In this document: one piece after another, positions 24,249-36,706 of the stretch | Numbering within the stretch: the first letter of the stretch is position 1 | Layout: each line of letters starts with the position of its first letter | From: Aquanectria penicillioides | Taxonomy: Eukaryota; Ascomycota; Sordariomycetes; Hypocreales; Nectriaceae | Assembly: GCA_003415625.1 (NCBI GenBank) | Contig: PYIU01000009.1 | Span: forward strand, 2,914,001-2,978,000 | Length of the DNA stretch: 64,000 bases | Reading direction: 5' to 3' | Position numbers and translations under genes: made by a program | Notes under the pieces: model-generated | The model's database searches: none | Told to the model about the DNA's origin: nothing | The model's input: only the letters and a program-made list of their open reading frames with translations

Positions 24249-24812
24249 CTCGACGAGGTTAGGCTCTGTTCATGGCGTTATCCATCGATCGTTTCCCCAT
24301 CTTGGTTCACATTGCAGGGTATAGCAAATGCCGTTTACCCGTCCCCGAGTGGGGGAGTGCATCATAAGAGCTACACAGTCACCCGGGCAAACCCAAGTTG
24401 CACCTCCAACATGTCCCTGTTCATGGATGGAAAAAAACGCCTCAAAATGGGTCGTAGGTTTTAATTTCCTAGCAAAGCTCTACGGGTTTCCCCGCTTGTA
24501 CTAATCAAGTCCAGTCCTTGTGGCCTGACGGTAGTCCTTCGAGGCTTCTGTCCGATATTTCGCGTCGACAAATATCGACCGGGGCTGGGGGCTGCTAGCA
24601 TACGTTTCCGGCTAGACTTTCTTTTCCTACTACTGGCCGATGCAAAGGCGATAGATATGAAGAATGAGACGCCCGTCTCATTTTCTCCAACACTGTCCCT
24701 CAATTCCCAATGTCAACATTGTGGGATCACCAAGATCAATAAGCCCCTCCTCTTCATCCACGATACCAGGTTATTTGAATTCTATTCCAAATTGTTCACG
24801 TCTCCTCTCCCC

Positions 24813-26615
24813 ATGGCGAAACTGGCCTGGTTGAGCCAGGTGGGTGTCCTAGCCCTCGCGACAATATGTCGGGCAAAGACTGTCACCTACGACTTCAATG
24901 TCACATGGGTCGCTGCAAACCCTGATGGGCTACATGAAAGAAAGGTGGTTGGCATCAATGGAAAATGGCCCCTTCCAGTGATCGAAGTTGATAAAGGCGA
25001 TAGGCTCGTTGTCAATATGCACAACGGTCTTGGCGATAAATCATCCTCCATTCATTTCCATGGCATGTTCCAGAACGGGACCAATGACATGGACGGCCCC
25101 TCAATGGTCACGCAATGCCCAGTGCCACCTGGATCCAGCATCACTTACAACTTCACTGTTGAGCAGAATGGTACATATTGGTATCATTGCCACACCGGCT
25201 ATTGCTACCCAGATGGCTACCGACAGGCTTTTCTCGTCCATGACCCCGAAGCATACTTTGCTAAAGATTACGATAAAGAGATGACCATCACCCTTTCGGA
25301 CTGGTACCATGATCTCCTCGAAGATCTTTCCCACAAGTTCATGTCCCTCTACAATCCTAGAGGAGCAGAACCCATTCCGAATTCATTTCTTCTCAATGAT
25401 GGCCTGAACAATAAACTGCAGGTCGAGCCCAACACAACTTACCTGATTAGGGTCATCAACGTCGGTGCTTTCGTCAGTCAATATTTCTACATCGAAGATC
25501 ATTCTTTCAAGATCGTTGAGATCGATGGAGTGTACACAGAGCCAACCGACGCGGATATTCTATTCCTGTCCACGGCCCAGCGATATGCGATCCTCTTGAC
25601 CACCAAGAATACCACGGACAAGAACTATGCGATTGTAACAGTCGCTGACTCGACCCTTCTCGACAGTATCCCATCCAACCTCCAGCTGAACAACACCAAT
25701 TGGCTGGAATACAACACGAATGCCTCATATCCCGAGGCCAGCATCAGTGTCGCGCAGAGCACAGACCTGAGCCCATTTGACGATCTGAGCCTTGTGCCCT
25801 ATGACCACATGGCTCTTTTGCCCGAACCTGATCTGGAAGTGAACCTCACAGTTTACATGAATGACCTGATGGATGGAGAGAATTACGCCTTCTTCAACAA
25901 CATCACGTACACAGCGCCAAAGGTGCCTACCTTGTACACTGTCATGTCATCAGGTGACAAAGCTGAGAACGTTGAAATTTATGGAGACAATACGCACTCC
26001 ATGATTCTCAAGAAGAATGATGTCGTGCAAATTGTGCTCAACAACGGCGATACTGGCGCCCATCCTTTCCATCTCCACGGTCACACATTCCAAGTGATCG
26101 ACCGCTTCCCTTCGTACGGAACATCATTTTACGATTTGGCGAGTGCCACTGACCCGGTGCCGTATGATCCAAGCAACCATTCAGCATTTCCGAGCCATCC
26201 TGCCAGGCGAGACACCGTGGTGCTGCCTCCGCAAGGCTACGTGGTTTTGAGATTTGTCGCGGACAACCCTGGTGTGTGGATATTTCACTGCCATATTGAT
26301 TGGCACCTTGAATCAGGTCTCGCGATGCTATTCATCACGGCTCCAACGGAACTCCAGCAAACGCTCAAAATTCCTCAGGACCATTACGACGTCTGCAAGG
26401 CTGCAGGGGTGCCGTACGAAGGAAACGCCGCGGCGAACACGGTGGATTTCATGGATCTCAGCGGCCAACCAAGGCAACAAGACTGGATGCCTGATGGTTT
26501 CACAACCCGAGGAATCGTCGCGCTCGCATTTTCCGCCGTCGCCGCTATCCTTGGTCTCGTGAGCATCTTCGTGTACGGGCTGGCGGATGTTAAGAATTCG
26601 GCTGGTGCGCTGTAA
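24813..26615 (+). CDS. FET3: FET3-type multicopper ferroxidase
   Basis: Intronless. The ATG at 24813 starts a signal peptide (MAKLAWLSQVGVLALATICRA); the frame is open upstream to 24657 but that part is not signal-like, so 600 residues are chosen. Three cupredoxin domains. Copper motifs: HFHGMFQNGTNDMDG, WYHCHTGYCYPDG, HPFHLHGHTFQVI and FHCHIDWHLESGLAM (Leu at the axial T1 position as in Fet3). A C-terminal helix GIVALAFSAVAAILGLVSIFVYGLA anchors it, matching Fet3. Asn-x-Ser/Thr sites are abundant. It oxidises Fe(II) for the adjacent permease. Odd: the second motif has CHTGYC where family members have a Ser and a Gln, placing two extra cysteines next to the copper cluster. Confidence 0.92.
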   Translation: MAKLAWLSQVGVLALATICRAKTVTYDFNVTWVAANPDGLHERKVVGINGKWPLPVIEVDKGDRLVVNMHNGLGDKSSSIHFHGMFQNGTNDMDGPSMVTQCPVPPGSSITYNFTVEQNGTYWYHCHTGYCYPDGYRQAFLVHDPEAYFAKDYDKEMTITLSDWYHDLLEDLSHKFMSLYNPRGAEPIPNSFLLNDGLNNKLQVEPNTTYLIRVINVGAFVSQYFYIEDHSFKIVEIDGVYTEPTDADILFLSTAQRYAILLTTKNTTDKNYAIVTVADSTLLDSIPSNLQLNNTNWLEYNTNASYPEASISVAQSTDLSPFDDLSLVPYDHMALLPEPDLEVNLTVYMNDLMDGENYAFFNNITYTAPKVPTLYTVMSSGDKAENVEIYGDNTHSMILKKNDVVQIVLNNGDTGAHPFHLHGHTFQVIDRFPSYGTSFYDLASATDPVPYDPSNHSAFPSHPARRDTVVLPPQGYVVLRFVADNPGVWIFHCHIDWHLESGLAMLFITAPTELQQTLKIPQDHYDVCKAAGVPYEGNAAANTVDFMDLSGQPRQQDWMPDGFTTRGIVALAFSAVAAILGLVSIFVYGLADVKNSAGAL

Positions 26616-27732
26616 CAACAGATCGGCGCTTCTTTTTCTTCTCCTTGTTATTGGCAATGGCGCCATGGAACAATGCTGGAACAATTCTAGAGATGATCAA
26701 CCTCCCGGACCCTCATTTTCTGTAACGGCAGAGATGGGAAGTAGGTGATCAGGAGCGAGCGGTTGATCGAGTCAGGGTGGCGGTCTCGGTTCTTGAAGGT
26801 GGGCCGTCGTTTAGAGTTATGCGATATTGAGCAAGCGCTTTTCGTGGTCCCTCGTGTGAAGGATCTAAATAGACCAATTCAAGTCGATCATGCTTAATGA
26901 ATCCCGCTGTCAAACGTGCTCTCAACTCGCCCTTGCATTCGCGTGCTGGGAGTTTTGAGGCGAAGTAAATCTTCTCACCGCTTTGACAGCCTTCCGATAT
27001 TTGGTGGCGCCTGGTTCGGGTGTATCCTCGGCAAGATGAAAAATGGCTGAGCGGCCGGCAGCTTCTATGACATGACTGGAGTCCCGGGTGCGTTGAACAA
27101 GGTTGGGATTGGCACCGAAGTCAAACACAGCCACGGGAGGGGCTCTCAATTAGGGTCGGAGATGGGACGGAGATACGCAAGTGGATAAGGTTGCAGTCTA
27201 GTCCGTGTTCAAAATGACGCGGCCAATGTCAACGTTCATAATACGGGAGGCTAAGATGATATTCGGGGCCAATGATTAGCCTAACCCGGGAAAGCCTGCC
27301 ACGAGATTCTCGGAGGTAAGCGAGCCATAGCCACAACGCATGTCCGGCCGATATGCCTGTACACGGTCAGGTGTTTGAGATTGACACCACAACTTGTTCA
27401 TGTCAAGTGTTTGATGAGTTGACGATTGATCAGAGCCCGGCTCCTCTATTACAAGGCCCATCCGGCCATCGATGCAGAAGCCCTTTTAACGCCGCCTGTT
27501 CCTGCCAAGCATCCGGAAGAGCATCCGATCGGATTTCATGATTCGTATAACGAAGCCAGGCCTATTCCCATGGTCGACCACATGATCGGTATCGTCAAAA
27601 CAAATAAGATTAGGCTCATTTCGCCAAGAACTGAAAATCCGAAAATTATCACCTCCGCTTTTTGAACAAACGGGTTGCTAGAGCCATTGCCAAGACGCCA
27701 TTTGAACATTCCCCAACATCCCCCACACCATC
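26616..27732. other. Intergenic region between FET3 and the GATA factor
   Basis: 3' end of FET3 and promoter of the GATA factor. It contains a possible ankyrin-repeat fragment (listed separately). Short plus ORFs near 27353-27665 are unsupported. Confidence 0.4.
26922..27149 (-). pseudogene. Possible ankyrin-repeat gene fragment
   Basis: A 75-codon minus-strand frame without an ATG contains FDFGANPNL and later KYRKAVKA followed directly by GTGAGA, which resembles the ends of ankyrin repeats (L-L-D-x-G-A-x-P-N) and a splice donor. No further repeats flank it in any frame I could read. Best seen as an isolated fragment; weak evidence. Confidence 0.25.
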
Positions 27733-29011
27733 ATGTCAAGGGACACCCGAACCCAAACCACAGACCTCGACCAACCAAGTACCAGCAGTAATGTAGGAAC
27801 AGAACAGACATGCAGGTATGTTTTGTTCCAAACTTAGAAATATTTACTTCTGTCTGCCGTCGACGCTTGGATTTCCTCTGACTCAAGTTTTAGCAATTGC
27901 GGCACCACCAAAACTCCGCTTTGGAGGAGATCTCCAACGGGGGTGATCTTGTGCAACGCATGTGGCCTCTACCTTAGGCACCGCAAAACCGCCCGTCCAG
28001 CCCGTACGAAGAAGCATTCAGGCAGAAGCCTTTCTGCAAATCGTCAACCGCAATCTGGACAGGAAATAGAATCATCATCGTCCTCATCATGCAGAACTTC
28101 ATCCCATGAGGCTCATTCGCCTGATCCTCAGACTGCCATGGGAACATGTCCCGGGGGTGGGAATTGTGACGGGACAGGTGGTACAGAGAGCTGTATCGGA
28201 TGTCCCGTCTTCAACAATCGAATTCTTAGGAATGCAGCAGAAACGCAAATTTCTTCTCGAGATGATGAAGGTGCCATGACGGGGCCTAGCCCTGCCGCAA
28301 TCAGCCCTAGTCAAGATCAGGATGAGAACTCGATTACTCCAACAGCATGCCACAATTGCAAGACAACCATCACACCCATGTGGAGGCGTGACAGGAGAGG
28401 GCATAGGATATGCAATGCTTGTGGTTTGTTGGTCGAACCGTGCAGATGATTCTATACTAACGCATGTAGGGCTATTTTACAAATTTCATGGGGTTCACAG
28501 AACCCTAGACCAAAACTCGACGATGATCAGAAGAAGACAACGAGTGAGTGGTTCCACAGGGGAAAGAGATATTCCGAACGTGGAGGCGGCCGTCGACTTT
28601 CAAGGCCAGGAGTGGCCAGTTGAAACAGACACCGCAAACGACCACGATGCCGCTGAAATCAGCACCCGTCAAACTCAAAGAAATTTGATGACGATGGAAC
28701 CTAAACTAGCAGTATATCCAAAGTGGCTGATTACCTCTATTCCTCCGGCCTCTGAGTTTGATGAACCCCGCCAACCTACTCGAGCGGTACAGAATCAAGC
28801 GTCGAGTTCTCATGACAGCAGGTCCACGGGACAGAATCCTTCGACGACATCGTTTACACAAAACGCACTTGGACCAGAGTTTAGCCTCCGGCCGAGATCT
28901 TCGACATCACAATCCTCCATTCCGTCGATCCAGCTAAACCAGAGTGACCTTCTTCTACCTGGTGTATCATCGATCTATGATGACGGTCTTTGGACACAAA
29001 ACGGGCAATAA
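27733..29011 (+). CDS. SreA/SRE/Urbs1-type GATA factor (iron-responsive), compact form
   Basis: Three exons: 27733-27815, 27894-28423, 28470-29011 (introns of 78 and 46 nt), 384 residues. Finger 1 is [16 protein letters not shown] ... CNACG and finger 2 [16 protein letters not shown] ... CNACG, both C-x2-C-x17-C-x2-C. Between them the sequence [20 protein letters not shown] carries four cysteines in the arrangement that distinguishes iron-sensing repressors (SreA, SRE, Urbs1) from nitrogen-type GATA factors. Intron 2 splits finger 2 after the third cysteine of the NACG, as in the family. The C-terminal half is Ser/Thr/Gln-rich. Known relatives are about 550 residues, so this one lacks much of the flanking sequence. 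Its position beside reductive iron genes is notable. Whether it is the main SreA or a paralogue cannot be told from this window. Confidence 0.85.
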
Positions 29012-30624
29012 CTCCTGGGTTTGACCTCTGAAACATCACCATTGTCATATATGAGTATGCGTGTGGTTAGAACATAGTCGCCAGGCATCTCATCACCACT
29101 TCCGAATCGTCCACAGGAGTGTGTCAGTTTCGGTTACCAAGTGGAATTTTTTTTTTTGGAACCGGGGTATCACGCGGTTTACTGGGGCCGCAAAAGGTAA
29201 TTTGAAGTTTGCGAAGTTGATAAGAAAAAGGGAAACTAGGAAGAATATACAATGTGGGACCTAATTCATTGTGCTTCAACAATCCGTGCTGTATAGCCGT
29301 TGTGACACCTCCAAACAAAGCCTCGATTATCCTCGTTGCGTGCTTTTTGCCATTTACCAGGCTTCTATTAGTCCCATAAATCTTGTTTTGCGTGTCCAAG
29401 ACCTCAAACCGTTGCTTGAGGAGCGATACAAGGGTATGTAAACAGACGAGCTACGCAGTGTTCAACTGGGAGAGCTGGCAAAAGTTTTAGAATTTCCGGA
29501 AATTTTCGTCTCCGGCCAATGGGGAGCATTTTGTCTCATAACAGCCATCCTCTGAGTGATTAACTTGTGCCTGTTACCGCCAGCCGAATATCTCCGACGG
29601 CCAGCCGATAGAGCTGTCGATGCCAAGACCTCGTTTCTTTTAAGCTTATTTTAACTCCACTCAGCGACGACTGTGCAGAATTGAATCCAAGCGTCAAGCC
29701 GAAATGCCAATTATGCCAAGTTCACCGGTCGATTGGGGCTCTACAGCCCATTCTGGTCTGACATTGGAATATTGCCAAGAATCAGGGTTGGCTGTCGTGG
29801 GCCACAAGTGTGCTCCTCACTGGGTTGACGAGACTTGCCACAGCTGAATCCAGCTGAGCCAATCAAGTTCGCGGGCCAGAGGAAGGAATTGCAGTGAACA
29901 GACAAATGATGCAAGGTCGATAGAACTATGCATGTTTCATTATTTTCAAGATCAAAGTCATTTTCATGGCATTCTCAAAGTACCTAATGATGACGAAAAT
30001 GACTCACGTGATTGAACTTGTTGGTTAGAATGTTGTTAGGGACCAATCATTCTCTAGACAAACTTCCGAGGTGCGAATATTTTCGCACGTACTTTTTCCT
30101 CCTGTTCTTTGTGAATGATCCTCTGTGGCCTCATCAGGGTTTGTGTTAATGTCGTCTGATTCAGTTCCGCAGCCGCCAGCAGTGGTTACTCACATCTTCC
30201 TAAATGCCCCCCTAGTAGTCTCAGCTATACATTGACGTGCTAAAAATATAACAAGCATCCGACTGTCACGTTCTGGCTAGCTCCTCCCTGAGTGGGTACC
30301 CATTCATGAACTGCGTGCGCACGATCCATCAGTTCCGAGTCCCGAACAAGGGGTATCTCTATCTCAAAGAAGCATGGGAACCGACGCAATTGATGGAACG
30401 GTTGCAAAGTTACGGCTTAGACCAAACAGTCTCCAGGTCTTTTGTAAAGGAAACAGAAATAAATATGAGTTCCACCTTTGGCATTTCTTTTGTCTCCTGC
30501 TGTGGCTTCTAGACGTGTCGATCATCGAATCTGATGGTGTCACTTGAACGAGGGCCCACAAATTGCTTACGCTGTGATCATGTGCTTCAAGTTGTTCCTG
30601 GCTGCTAAAGCCCGTTCGCGATAC
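29012..30624. other. Intergenic region, no supported gene
   Basis: AT-rich in parts. A short palindrome GTGCGAATATTTTCGCAC (about 30073-30090) could form a hairpin. No coding frame with family features. Confidence 0.4.
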
Positions 30625-31545
30625 TCATTCTTCAATATACACGTTCCCAGAAACCTCACGAAACACCTCCTCTTGATGCTTTATTCGTTCGACAAGTGTA
30701 TCCATCACCCGGCACATGTCTCGGCCAAGATGCATCACCGTCTCTCCTTGTCTACCCTCTCCGAATCCCTCGCCTAATGCCATCTCATAGATCAGCTTCG
30801 ATGCTTTGCGATGGTCGCCATCCGGCTTGAAGTTGTTTCCTTGGACACTTCGGGCCACTGCGCCCACTGGCCCATCGATATAGTCCTCGGGGAAAGGAGC
30901 CGAAGATAATTTTGGCCCACTAGTGAAGTTGGTATCGAAGCCTCCTAACTGCACGGTCAAGGTTCGAATGTTGAATGGGGTAACTTCCTGTGCCATAACT
31001 CTCAAGAGGGCTAAGTCCTGTAAGCAATCGAATCAATAAATGACCAAATTTTACTAACCATCCATTGCCGACTTGCTCGCGGCGTAAATACCCATACTTG
31101 GTCTACCAGCCACGCTGGACCCCGAGCTAATATTGAGAATGAGACCGCGTCTCCGCTGACGCATACGAGGTAGGACGGCCCTGATGAGTCTGTATGGACC
31201 AAAGAAAGCAGTCTCCATTTGGCGACGTACATCTTCCTCCGAGAAGCTCTCTACGGGCGCATGAATAGAAATGCCAGCATTGTTGACTAGGATGTCGATT
31301 GCCGTGCCCTCTGCCTCTAGCTTCCCAATGACATCGCCCCCATTCGGATCATCAACATCCAGCTTTAGCCATCGGCCCCCCTTGCTTTCAACTTCTGATA
31401 CAAGATCGGGGACTTTTGATGGATTTCTAGATGTAGCGATAACTTTGTGGCCATTGGCAAGCGCCCGGCGAGTCAGTTCGAGACCAAACCCGGATGCGGA
31501 TCCGGTGATGAACCATGTGAGCGGTGAAACGTCCCAAGATGACAT
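30625..31545 (-). CDS. Short-chain dehydrogenase/reductase (SDR)
   Basis: Two exons: 31059-31545 and 30625-31010, with a 48-nt intron ending in CTTAG. The acceptor six bases earlier (CAG) would shift the frame. Product 290 residues. Cofactor motif TGSASGFG (residues 14-21), NNAG with preceding DILVNNAG, active serine in NISSGSS, and YAASK (about 153-157) form the classical catalytic set; no signal or membrane segment. An NADP preference is suggested by TSRNPSK after the second strand (inference). Substrate unknown. Confidence 0.9.
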
Positions 31546-33593
31546 GATGAACTGCTTCTATTTGAAGGGTCTGATATTTTGAAGTCTATATCTCAAATTC
31601 ACTTCATCGGTGCTTTTATACGTGCTGGGCGATGATCGTTCTCCTTGCCCGGGTTTTGATCATTATCTCCGTGTGGATGATAGCTTACCTCCGGCTGGCC
31701 GGATATAGTGGGGCGCGAAGCTGCGAACAATACAGCACATAAGCTTGAAGCTCGCTCGTCCTTGAGATCGATCACTGCAATCTTTGGTAGTGATATTTCA
31801 CCATTGTTTATAAATATATATATATATATTGATAAGATGTGGTTGACATTCCACATGATCGAGGACTATACTCCCACTAAATCGGCCAACCGTCCAAACC
31901 TTGCGACTGGTGGGCGGTGGGGCGACATCGATTGTAACATCACTAAACTTGCGGTGAAAATTCAGGCGAAAACCGGTTCGACATCATTTTACATTCCTTT
32001 TTTTTCTTCATGAAGTATCATCAGTCAACAATCCAGCGCCGACTTTTTAAAAAACTCTTCAGCAATAAAAATAACACGTCATGAGAGCAACAGTCACAAC
32101 CTCAGCTTTGAACCAATCGTTTCCCCCACTGCCCTTGCAAACTGAGGTGACGCATCCCAGCATGTGTTAGATGTCTCTTTCATCTTATTTATTACTTCTT
32201 CTTTCCGTTCTTTCTAGTTCGCTTCTTCAATATCCCGTTCGTCAACATTTGTAATTTTAGATGTGAGTACGTCTTGTTCAAACTGCCCTGTTGGACTATT
32301 GCTATTACATCATCATGAGTTTCTGCGGTAGTGATGGCACGGATATCAAGAGAAAGTAGTGTTGAAAGAGAAAGAGTTTCACCAATTGGCAGAGTATGTG
32401 TTCTGAAATAGGTCGCCCATTTATCCGGCAGAGCCTTATCTAGAGGTAATTATGGAGGGCAGTTGCACAGAACTTGTCTCACGGGTAACTCTAGAACGCA
32501 TGGGTCTGTTGAATCCATCTCAAATTACGAATATTTGGAAATTCTTAGCACATAGCCTCTATTATCTCGTATGCGGAACACTTTCAAGCACAATCGGGTT
32601 CCTTGTGATCCCCGTCAGTTCGCAGGGCGTATCAATCCAAAGCCAATATTCTTCACTGACATGAATTGTACCGGCCTCGGAGGTTGCTTTGAGGATATGC
32701 GAACCAAACTGAGACAAAGTTGGGAATAGTTGATTCACGGTAGAAACAGTGTTATTAGTTATCTTGTGCATGGTTGTTTGGGGTGGGTTTGCAACAGTCT
32801 TCATTGTAGAAAAGCTGGCCGGCCTCGGCACCAAGGCAGTGTGGCTAATAAGCATCCCAACCAACACCTATTCTTGACGCCATGATGAGCCTGTTTTTCC
32901 GTAGTTCCGGTTTATCAAAATGTTTTCGGATTATTTCATAATTTACTTGTGTCACTTGAGCCCCATTTCTATTTTTTTCTTTTTCAGCTATTATTTATGC
33001 GTTTTTCCTCATTTCCCTCTGCCTCTCCGTACCTCATGAGAAACATCTGCATCCTTTAGGCCTCTTCTTCCAACCTATTCCATCCTCTATCTTCGTTTCC
33101 TCCATTCAATACCATCTGTCCTCTGTGCACCCAATCCAAGAATATTCAGAGACAGGTATGGGTTGGTATTCTCCATTCCTAGAATTGGGGTATAGGGTAT
33201 CCGTTCATGTAGAAAACAGGTGGTGAATAATCAATCGCTACTTGGTCAAATACGTCCAGCCAAACTATAGTGATGCATCACTATTATTTCCTCGATTAGA
33301 TATCACACAATAGAAAGTTGTCGTACGTGCTTGTTATGGATTACAGAAGGAACTAATAAGTCCGACAATGAATGGTAATCTCTCCAAGAGGTCCTCGTCT
33401 TTGAAGAATATAGGCCCGGCTCGGATCCTCTGAAGATCCATGTCTGGTCCTTGGATTAAGTTTCACAATAAACGAGTAATCTAATACCTCCGTGATCAGG
33501 TTTTGTCTTTTAATAATAGTTCCTCTCAATTGGCCAAAACGAATGACAAGAGAATTAGTTGTTTTCTCGCTATGCGAAGTGACTTCCATATGA
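31546..33593. other. Intergenic region, no supported gene
   Basis: Includes a TA microsatellite near 31819-31830 and pyrimidine-rich stretches around 32160-32230 and 33000-33120. No coding frame with family features. Confidence 0.4.
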
Positions 33594-35065
33594 TCATGCA
33601 ATGTGCCTGCCCTCAACAACTGTCTCACTAGTTACCAAAATGTGTCTCGCCCCTCTGGTTTGATCCGATGATGGTATATCCGTGCTATCATCCGATGTTC
33701 TTGTTGCGAGGATGGTTGTTTTCTGTTGACTGACTTGGCTTTCCATGTCACGCAACTCCCATGCTAAATGCTCTTCGCTATCCGACATTGGCCTGAAACC
33801 GGCCGTACGAGGATGTGAATGAGGATTGCTTGCTCCTAGCCTTCCTGTTCCACCACCACCAGATCTGGCACCCTTTCCTGTGCTTCTTCCGGTGCTTTCC
33901 TTCCGGGAGCTTCGTAGGCTGATTCCAAACAACTTTGAGGCAGTAAGATCGAATACGGGCCGAATCATCGGGCTTGAGGCGACCATTACAGCAATTCCCG
34001 CTTGCAGGACGCTGCTAATCGAGGCTTCGGCATAGCTCTTGGTGATGTTTTCAAAGTCGATATTGTAGACGTAGTAAAGTCTGACACAAGAGAAAACGAT
34101 AGTTCTAAGTATTGGATTAGGGCTTGTTCTTCGATAATAGGATGATTACGCTTACATCAAGCCTGCCCCAAAGACGAATAGAAGAGCAACCTTGTGTGCC
34201 TTGTTCATATGCAAGTCATAAACCATTTTCATTGGTAATGCAACAATGATGACCTCGGAGATGATGTCTAAGATGGCAACTATGGCGTAAGCCTTGATCT
34301 GGTCCCCACATTGTGTTGCTGTCGCAGCACCCCAGGCGCTTTGCACCGGTAAGCATATCAGAAATCCGATGAGGATGGTGTAGAGAGACCAGATGATGCA
34401 AAGTGCTGTCAATACCCAGGTCGCAATTACAAACCATCGGCCGGATGATCGGAATATTCTTCGAAGCATGGATATAACCGTGACTTTGATGAACCCAAGG
34501 CAAACGCCGTATAGGACCTGAGTCGCGAGTGCAATACGTAAATAGTGGTTCATGTGTTCAGATCGAAGTCGACCGATGTCGTGTCCAGCGCCACCCAAGG
34601 TTACGGCTGCAAATTGTCAGAGTAGAACCATTGCTAGTCGCGATAATAGATTCTAAGGCTTACCTAGAATAAAAGAAGTGGCAACAGCGTAATAAAAGAT
34701 CTTGCAGGCTTGTCAGAAGGAGTGGTCCGAGGCAGAGCACCATCGAATGTACAACTTACCTGGCCGACGAAGTAGAGGTAGTCTTCGATATGGTATTTCG
34801 CCTTCCGAATATGCTGAGAGGCGATGCGCATCGCGGTCCAGGTGGTTGTAAAAATTATCATCACTACGGAGGCAGTGACAAGAGAGCCTCCTGAGCGGGT
34901 CAGAGGCGGGAATTTTTCTTGTATTGGCGTAGTTGACTCGGTTGCCCGAGTGGCAACAGCGTGGTAAAAGGTAATCATTTGCGGCCAGACCTGAAGTTGG
35001 ATTTGAATGACGGCGGAAAGAAACAGGCAACTGGGAATAACGAAGTGATAATGATGTTCATTCAT
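33594..35065 (-). CDS. Seven-helix fungal rhodopsin-like (Pth11-type) integral membrane protein
   Basis: Four exons: 34760-35065, 34664-34700, 34156-34606, 33594-34104 (introns of 59, 57 and 51 nt), 434 residues. Seven hydrophobic segments are spread over residues about 10-310. Family features include YHIEDYLYFVGQ ahead of helix 3, GGAGHDIGRL in the loop, the QSAWGAATATQCGDQ extracellular loop with its cysteine, and ASSPMIRPVFD after helix 7. No CFEM domain precedes the helices. The cytoplasmic tail (about 115 residues) is Ser/Thr/Gly-rich. Such proteins are proposed GPCR-like sensors in filamentous fungi; ligand unknown. The 37-nt exon 2 is easily missed by gene finders but its removal would break the frame. 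Confidence 0.85.
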
Positions 35066-36706
35066 TCAATCATTGATTTAGCTTAGCCGGCATCAAGCGA
35101 TGCAAGAAATCAGTCCCAGACTCGACAATGGAAAGATAACCCACCTCCCAAGATCAACAATAAAAACGCAATAGGAAGCATGTGAAACAGTGGCTAGTTG
35201 GTCGAGTGAGACCCACGGGGTCTCCGAGGCCTGCGACCGATGCCACAATCTCTCAACACTAAGAAGGAGAGGTCTGGTGAATGCGTATGACCCCTGACTA
35301 TAAAGAGTGATGACGCTGACCGTTTGACCTGAGAATTACGTCCGTTAGCGTAGCAATTGTGTCCTGCCTTTGATGACCCTTCAGTTCAAGCCCACTTATC
35401 TCCTAGTTCATCTTTGTGACGGGTGGATATTCTCACACGCCATCCCCCTGGGCGAAGGAACCATCCCCTGTAGTTCACGAAATCCTGGACCTGAGAAAAG
35501 AGATAAGATTCAATTGTCATCATACAGCAGTGAGAGCTTGCCGACAATTTGAATTGTGGCCTCACCCATAATTGGACCTTAGAGGACCCAAAATGTCCAG
35601 CGAAGTCGGGGCTTGGCAACATGAATGAAGCACAGAACAATAGAAACCTAACCCAAATACGGTTCAGATCCCCATAGGGCGGCTGCCTTTACTTGGCTCA
35701 ACCGCTCGGGAATCTGCATGCTGCTTCCTTTTGCCGCGTGTGCCTTAATTACTAATGACGGCATAACCGTTCCGTTGCAGCATTTGTGACGTTCATCGTG
35801 TGACTTATTATGTTGCAAACCCTACCTATATTAATAGAAATACAGTCCTCGGACTCATGATTCGTCCGAACGTGAAAAGCAAAACACAAAAAAGCATCCC
35901 GGACTACCAGGCCCTCGGCTCCGACTTGCCTCAATCGTCATGGAACGTAGCCAAGGCCCGATCCTCATCTGCGCGGCATTACCATGAGGCGATGATCCGA
36001 ACCTCGGCATAACCCTTTTAGGCTTCTTTTTACCGTTAAAATTCTAATCCCGAAATACATGACTAGGGGGGCCGTCAAGGCGTAGAGCCAGCTAGGGCGA
36101 GGATGCCGAACTTCGGACAGAGGATTTGGAAATTTGCAATGTCATGTCTGAGTCAGATATTGTCTTCCCTGCAGGGTTTTCTTTTCTTTTTTCTTGCTTT
36201 CCTTCTTTCTTTTTCAAAGTTTTCACTGGAGTAGATGGTCCATTCCACAGAGGTGGAATTGGTTGTTTGTCAGTTCCTTTACCAGCGTTCACAATGTAAC
36301 CTAGGACAATCGTGTGGAGACCAACCCGCCAGAGTCCGCGTATTTCTCCAGGACTATGCGATGGCGTCCTCCCAACTACATAGGCTACAACTCAGCCTCT
36401 TTGAGTCCGCCTCCGAGTCCACGGATAATTTAGTATGATCGCATGATACCAAAATTGGACCCGATGGTCCCTGGCCGAATATTCATGCATTCCCTAGCGC
36501 TTTTTCTGGGTTCGAAATGATGCCACGCGAACAGGGTACCTCAGGAGTTCGCATAGCCCCGCTGTTTTCTCCACTCAGAAGATTGCAGGATGACTTCCAT
36601 ACATATAAGATGCATAGAATGTTTCTGTTTAGGTATCTTCTGACCAGCTCCAGTTGTGGGACATTGATTCTTCCATAATTACAAGTGTTACTTTGCCAAC
36701 ATAATC
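35066..36706. other. Intergenic region, divergent promoter
   Basis: Promoters of the membrane protein (minus) and GMC enzyme (plus), with an AT-rich ACATATAAGATG TATA-like stretch at about 36600. No supported gene; many short ORFs. Confidence 0.4.

Larger units (their letters stand above)
24018..24812. promoter_or_regulatory. Bidirectional FTR1/FET3 promoter
   Basis: 795 bp between divergent start codons. It holds two good SreA-type sites (listed separately), an additional GATAAAC at about 24188-24194 and a GATAGATA near 24650, matching control of an iron-uptake pair by an iron-responsive GATA factor. Confidence 0.7.

Noticed and set aside
27426..27665. 79-codon plus-strand frame before the GATA factor
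   Set aside because: No domain, and it stops just before the factor's own promoter; no splice continuation found.
30073..30090. Short palindrome as a terminator or regulatory hairpin
   Set aside because: Isolated in intergenic DNA with no adjacent gene end; too little to call.
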